Shown: positions 61,953 through 64,000 of the stretch, piece by piece
How positions within the stretch are numbered: position 1 is the first letter of the stretch
Layout: every line of letters begins with the position of its first letter
Assembly (NCBI GenBank): GCA_037478835.1
Contig: JBBFLV010000002.1
Coordinates: 186,001-250,000 of the forward strand
Length of the DNA stretch: 64,000 nucleotides
From: 630D-37 sp037478835
Lineage (GTDB): Bacteria > Chloroflexota > Anaerolineae > Anaerolineales > Villigracilaceae
Direction: 5' to 3'
Program-made: the position numbers and the translations under genes
Notes under the pieces: model-generated
Told to the model about the DNA's origin: nothing
What the model saw: the letters and a program-made list of their open reading frames with translations, nothing else
Database searches by the model: none

Positions 61953-64000
61953 ATGTCCCGGCGTCTGCATGATGTATTGGTGCAAGCGTCCAAGGTGTTG
62001 GGCCTGTTGTTCGTATTTGTGCTTCTCGTGGGCAGTGTCCAACCAAGTTACGCTTCGCCTAGTGCCCCCCGCGCCTCTCGTTCCATCACCGGCACGGCTC
62101 AAACTCCAGTAGGTTTCGCCGTTTCTCAGCCTCTGAGCATGTTGGCGGAGAAGGTGAGCAAGGCGGAGCTTGCTCCGGAAGGCGATACCAATGGCCCTGT
62201 TCGAGAATTCCGTGGTGGTCTGCCGATTCCACGTAGCGTTGTTCGCGAACAATCCTTCAACCTCCCCAATCGCACTGCCTCTCGCCCGAATGTAGAACCA
62301 AAAGCAAAAGTACAAGATGAGCCCCCTGCTCCGGGGCTGGATGCTCAGTGGGCCGGCCTGAGCCAGGGCGTGAACCGCGTCTGGTACGGCTATGGCGTAT
62401 ATCCGCCGGATACTCAGGGCGATGTCAGCGCCACCCACTATATTCAGGTGGTTAATATCCAGATGGCGATTTGGGATCTGATGCAAACCAATGCAGTAGG
62501 CGGTCCTGTTACCCTTTTCGTCGGTCCGATCAATACCCTCTGGAAGGGTAGTGGCTTGACCGCATGTGAAGAGAGCGCCGACGGCGATCCCATTGTGTTA
62601 TACGATGAATATGCGGATCGCTGGTTGGTCAGCCAATTCGCATTGCCCAATTTTCCAAGTGGGCCCTACTATGAATGTATTGCCATCTCCCAGACGGGCG
62701 ATCCGATGGGCTCCTGGTACCTCTACCAGTACAGCTTCCCGGTGATGAACGACTATCCCAAGTTCGGCGTCTGGCACGATGGCTATTACATGAGCATCAA
62801 CCAGTTTGCCCCTTCTGGGTCATCTCTTGTGTGGGCCGGGCAAGGTGTGGTCGTCTTTGACAAGGCTGCCATGCAAAGTGGGGATCCCACTGCTCGTATG
62901 ATTTACATTGATACCTCCCAGAACTGCACCACTGGATATGAACCGGAATGTTTCCTGGGCGGCATGCTGCCGGCCGATGCAGATGGTACCACTCCGCCGA
63001 TCGGGCCTGAGATCTTCATGCAATTTGACGATGATGCTTGGGGTTACTCGCCCGACCAATTGCAACTGTGGACGCTGGTCCCGGATTGGGGTGCCGGTAC
63101 GGCTACTTTCTCCCATCTGATAGACCTTCCCACCGCTCCATTTGATTCTGAAGTATGCCCGGGCTACACTCGTAACTGTATTCCTCAGCAAGGCACGAGC
63201 CAGGGCTTGGATGCCATTTCCGATCGTCTGATGTATCGCCTGCACTATCGCAATTTCGGCTCTTACCAGGCGATGGTAGTGAACCATACCATTGATGTCG
63301 ATAACGCGCCTTCGACCGTCAAAGGTCGCGCCGGTGTGCGCTGGTATGAGCTGCGCGATACGGGCAGCGGTTGGGGAATTTACCAGCAGGGCAATGTGGA
63401 CTTCAATGACGGGAAGAACCGCTGGATGGCCTCCGCCGCATTGGACGATGTCGGCAATATCGCTATTGGCTACAGCGTTTCCAGCGACAGCATGTACCCT
63501 GGTATCTGGTACACTGTACATCTGGCATCCGATCCAATTGGCACCGTGCGCACCGAAAAGCCCCTGGTCAGTGCAGGAGGTGGTGCCCAGACCGGAACAG
63601 GCGCTCGCTGGGGCGATTACAGCATGATGAGCGTGTATCCGCAGGCAGCTGGTGGATGTGACTTCTTCTACACCACCGAATATCTGCGCGGCACGACCCC
63701 GGCTGAATGGTATACCTGGATCGGTGTTTTCCACAACCAGTCCTGCTACACCGGGGATCTCACTACGCCAGACACTACGATCAATTCGACTCCGGGGGCA
63801 ACCATTCACTCCCATAGTGCTACCTTCACGTTCAGCGGCAGTGATGACGTATCTGTTTCCGGCTTTGAATGCTCGCTGGATGGAAGCGCTTTCAGCACAT
63901 GCACGAGTCCTAAGACCTACACCGGCCTTTCCATTGGCAACCACCACTTTGAGGTGCGCGCCGTGGATTCCTCCGGCAACGTCGATCCCACCCCGGCCAC
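61953..64000 (+). CDS. Secreted surface protein of unknown function with Ig-like C-terminal region, cut by right window edge
   Basis: The frame is open for 682 codons to the edge. ATG 61953 has CGGAGG 6 nt before it. A signal peptide (about 1-37, LGLLFVFVLLVGSVQPSYA) is followed by a low-complexity stretch to about 125. A domain with VNRVWYGYGVYPPDTQGDVS, SQFALPNF and several aromatic-rich strands follows (about 130-590), perhaps a beta-propeller-like structure with paired Cys. Near 600 on, TFTFSGSDDVSVSGFECSLDG resembles bacterial Ig-like repeats of extracellular proteins. It should lie at the cell surface. No catalytic motif is recognised. Confidence 0.8.
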   Translation, partial: MSRRLHDVLVQASKVLGLLFVFVLLVGSVQPSYASPSAPRASRSITGTAQTPVGFAVSQPLSMLAEKVSKAELAPEGDTNGPVREFRGGLPIPRSVVREQSFNLPNRTASRPNVEPKAKVQDEPPAPGLDAQWAGLSQGVNRVWYGYGVYPPDTQGDVSATHYIQVVNIQMAIWDLMQTNAVGGPVTLFVGPINTLWKGSGLTACEESADGDPIVLYDEYADRWLVSQFALPNFPSGPYYECIAISQTGDPMGSWYLYQYSFPVMNDYPKFGVWHDGYYMSINQFAPSGSSLVWAGQGVVVFDKAAMQSGDPTARMIYIDTSQNCTTGYEPECFLGGMLPADADGTTPPIGPEIFMQFDDDAWGYSPDQLQLWTLVPDWGAGTATFSHLIDLPTAPFDSEVCPGYTRNCIPQQGTSQGLDAISDRLMYRLHYRNFGSYQAMVVNHTIDVDNAPSTVKGRAGVRWYELRDTGSGWGIYQQGNVDFNDGKNRWMASAALDDVGNIAIGYSVSSDSMYPGIWYTVHLASDPIGTVRTEKPLVSAGGGAQTGTGARWGDYSMMSVYPQAAGGCDFFYTTEYLRGTTPAEWYTWIGVFHNQSCYTGDLTTPDTTINSTPGATIHSHSATFTFSGSDDVSVSGFECSLDGSAFSTCTSPKTYTGLSIGNHHFEVRAVDSSGNVDPTPA

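Noticed and set aside
61861..62112. An 83-codon frame starting after a perfect Shine-Dalgarno
   Set aside because: It overlaps the signal-peptide region of the secreted protein out of frame and resembles nothing; the GGAGG-to-ATG distance is too short. Kept only as a leader element.

Overview
This is a GC-rich (roughly 60%) bacterial chromosome segment that looks like Chloroflexota, probably class Anaerolineae. The evidence is indirect but consistent: a mevalonate-pathway decarboxylase, a fused transaldolase/phosphoglucose isomerase, an R3H/Ycf45-type ATPase, several lipoproteins with long Pro/Thr-rich linkers, a very large DUF11-repeat surface protein, and no outer-membrane biogenesis genes. 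Two runs of exactly 100 N (31248-31347 and 42835-42934) are scaffold gaps inside repetitive genes, so this is a draft or metagenome assembly.

Layout. 1-3030: ATPase (cut by the left edge) and fused permease of a NitT/TauT-type ABC importer. 3285-6776: acyl-CoA dehydrogenase, a zinc-type dehydrogenase and an EamA exporter, separated by palindromic intergenic repeats. 6780-9686: a polypurine tract with a tight G-quadruplex motif, then a tRNA-Sec gene, a site-2-protease-like gene and an overlapping solute-binding lipoprotein gene. 9920-13691 (minus): glycolytic operon gap-pgk-tpiA followed by an HExxH membrane protein. 13855-16404: eight-CxxCH cytochrome lipoprotein divergent from a LysR regulator. 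16519-22756: orphan MNT nucleotidyltransferase, R3H ATPase, tmk, comEC (degenerate nuclease domain) and a mevalonate-pathway decarboxylase. 22776-26743 (minus): a CPBP protease and two tandem LysM-M23 lipoproteins. 26828-29115: ROK kinase and class III aminotransferase. 29169-35908 (minus): giant DUF11 adhesin ending in its own LPATG motif and sortase domain. 36440-40867: M1-type peptidase, galE, phosphoesterase, coaBC. 41009-46851: TPR protein with many LPDWLK repeats, and the tal-pgi fusion. 47044-49360: malate dehydrogenase and a mitochondrial-type citrate synthase. 49431-53504: envelope-stress-like small proteins, methyltransferase, Rrf2 regulator, diguanylate cyclase and a cold-shock gene. 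53704-61382 (minus): nusA-ylxR-infB-rbfA-nrnA-truB plus a glycan-related beta-propeller protein. 61953-64000: a secreted protein cut by the right edge.

Together the genes show central carbon metabolism (lower glycolysis, non-oxidative pentose shunt, TCA entry), isoprenoid synthesis by mevalonate, a c-type electron-transfer component, selenocysteine decoding, and an elaborate cell surface. At least six genes have a -10 hexamer ending only 6-7 nt before the start codon, which suggests that leaderless transcripts are common here. No rRNA, CRISPR array or intact insertion sequence was seen. No single wholly new pathway is proven. The strongest candidates for something undescribed are the self-contained adhesin-LPATG-sortase polypeptide, the LPDWLK-repeat TPR protein and the structured leaders at 36297-36420, 53172-53254 and 61838-61866.
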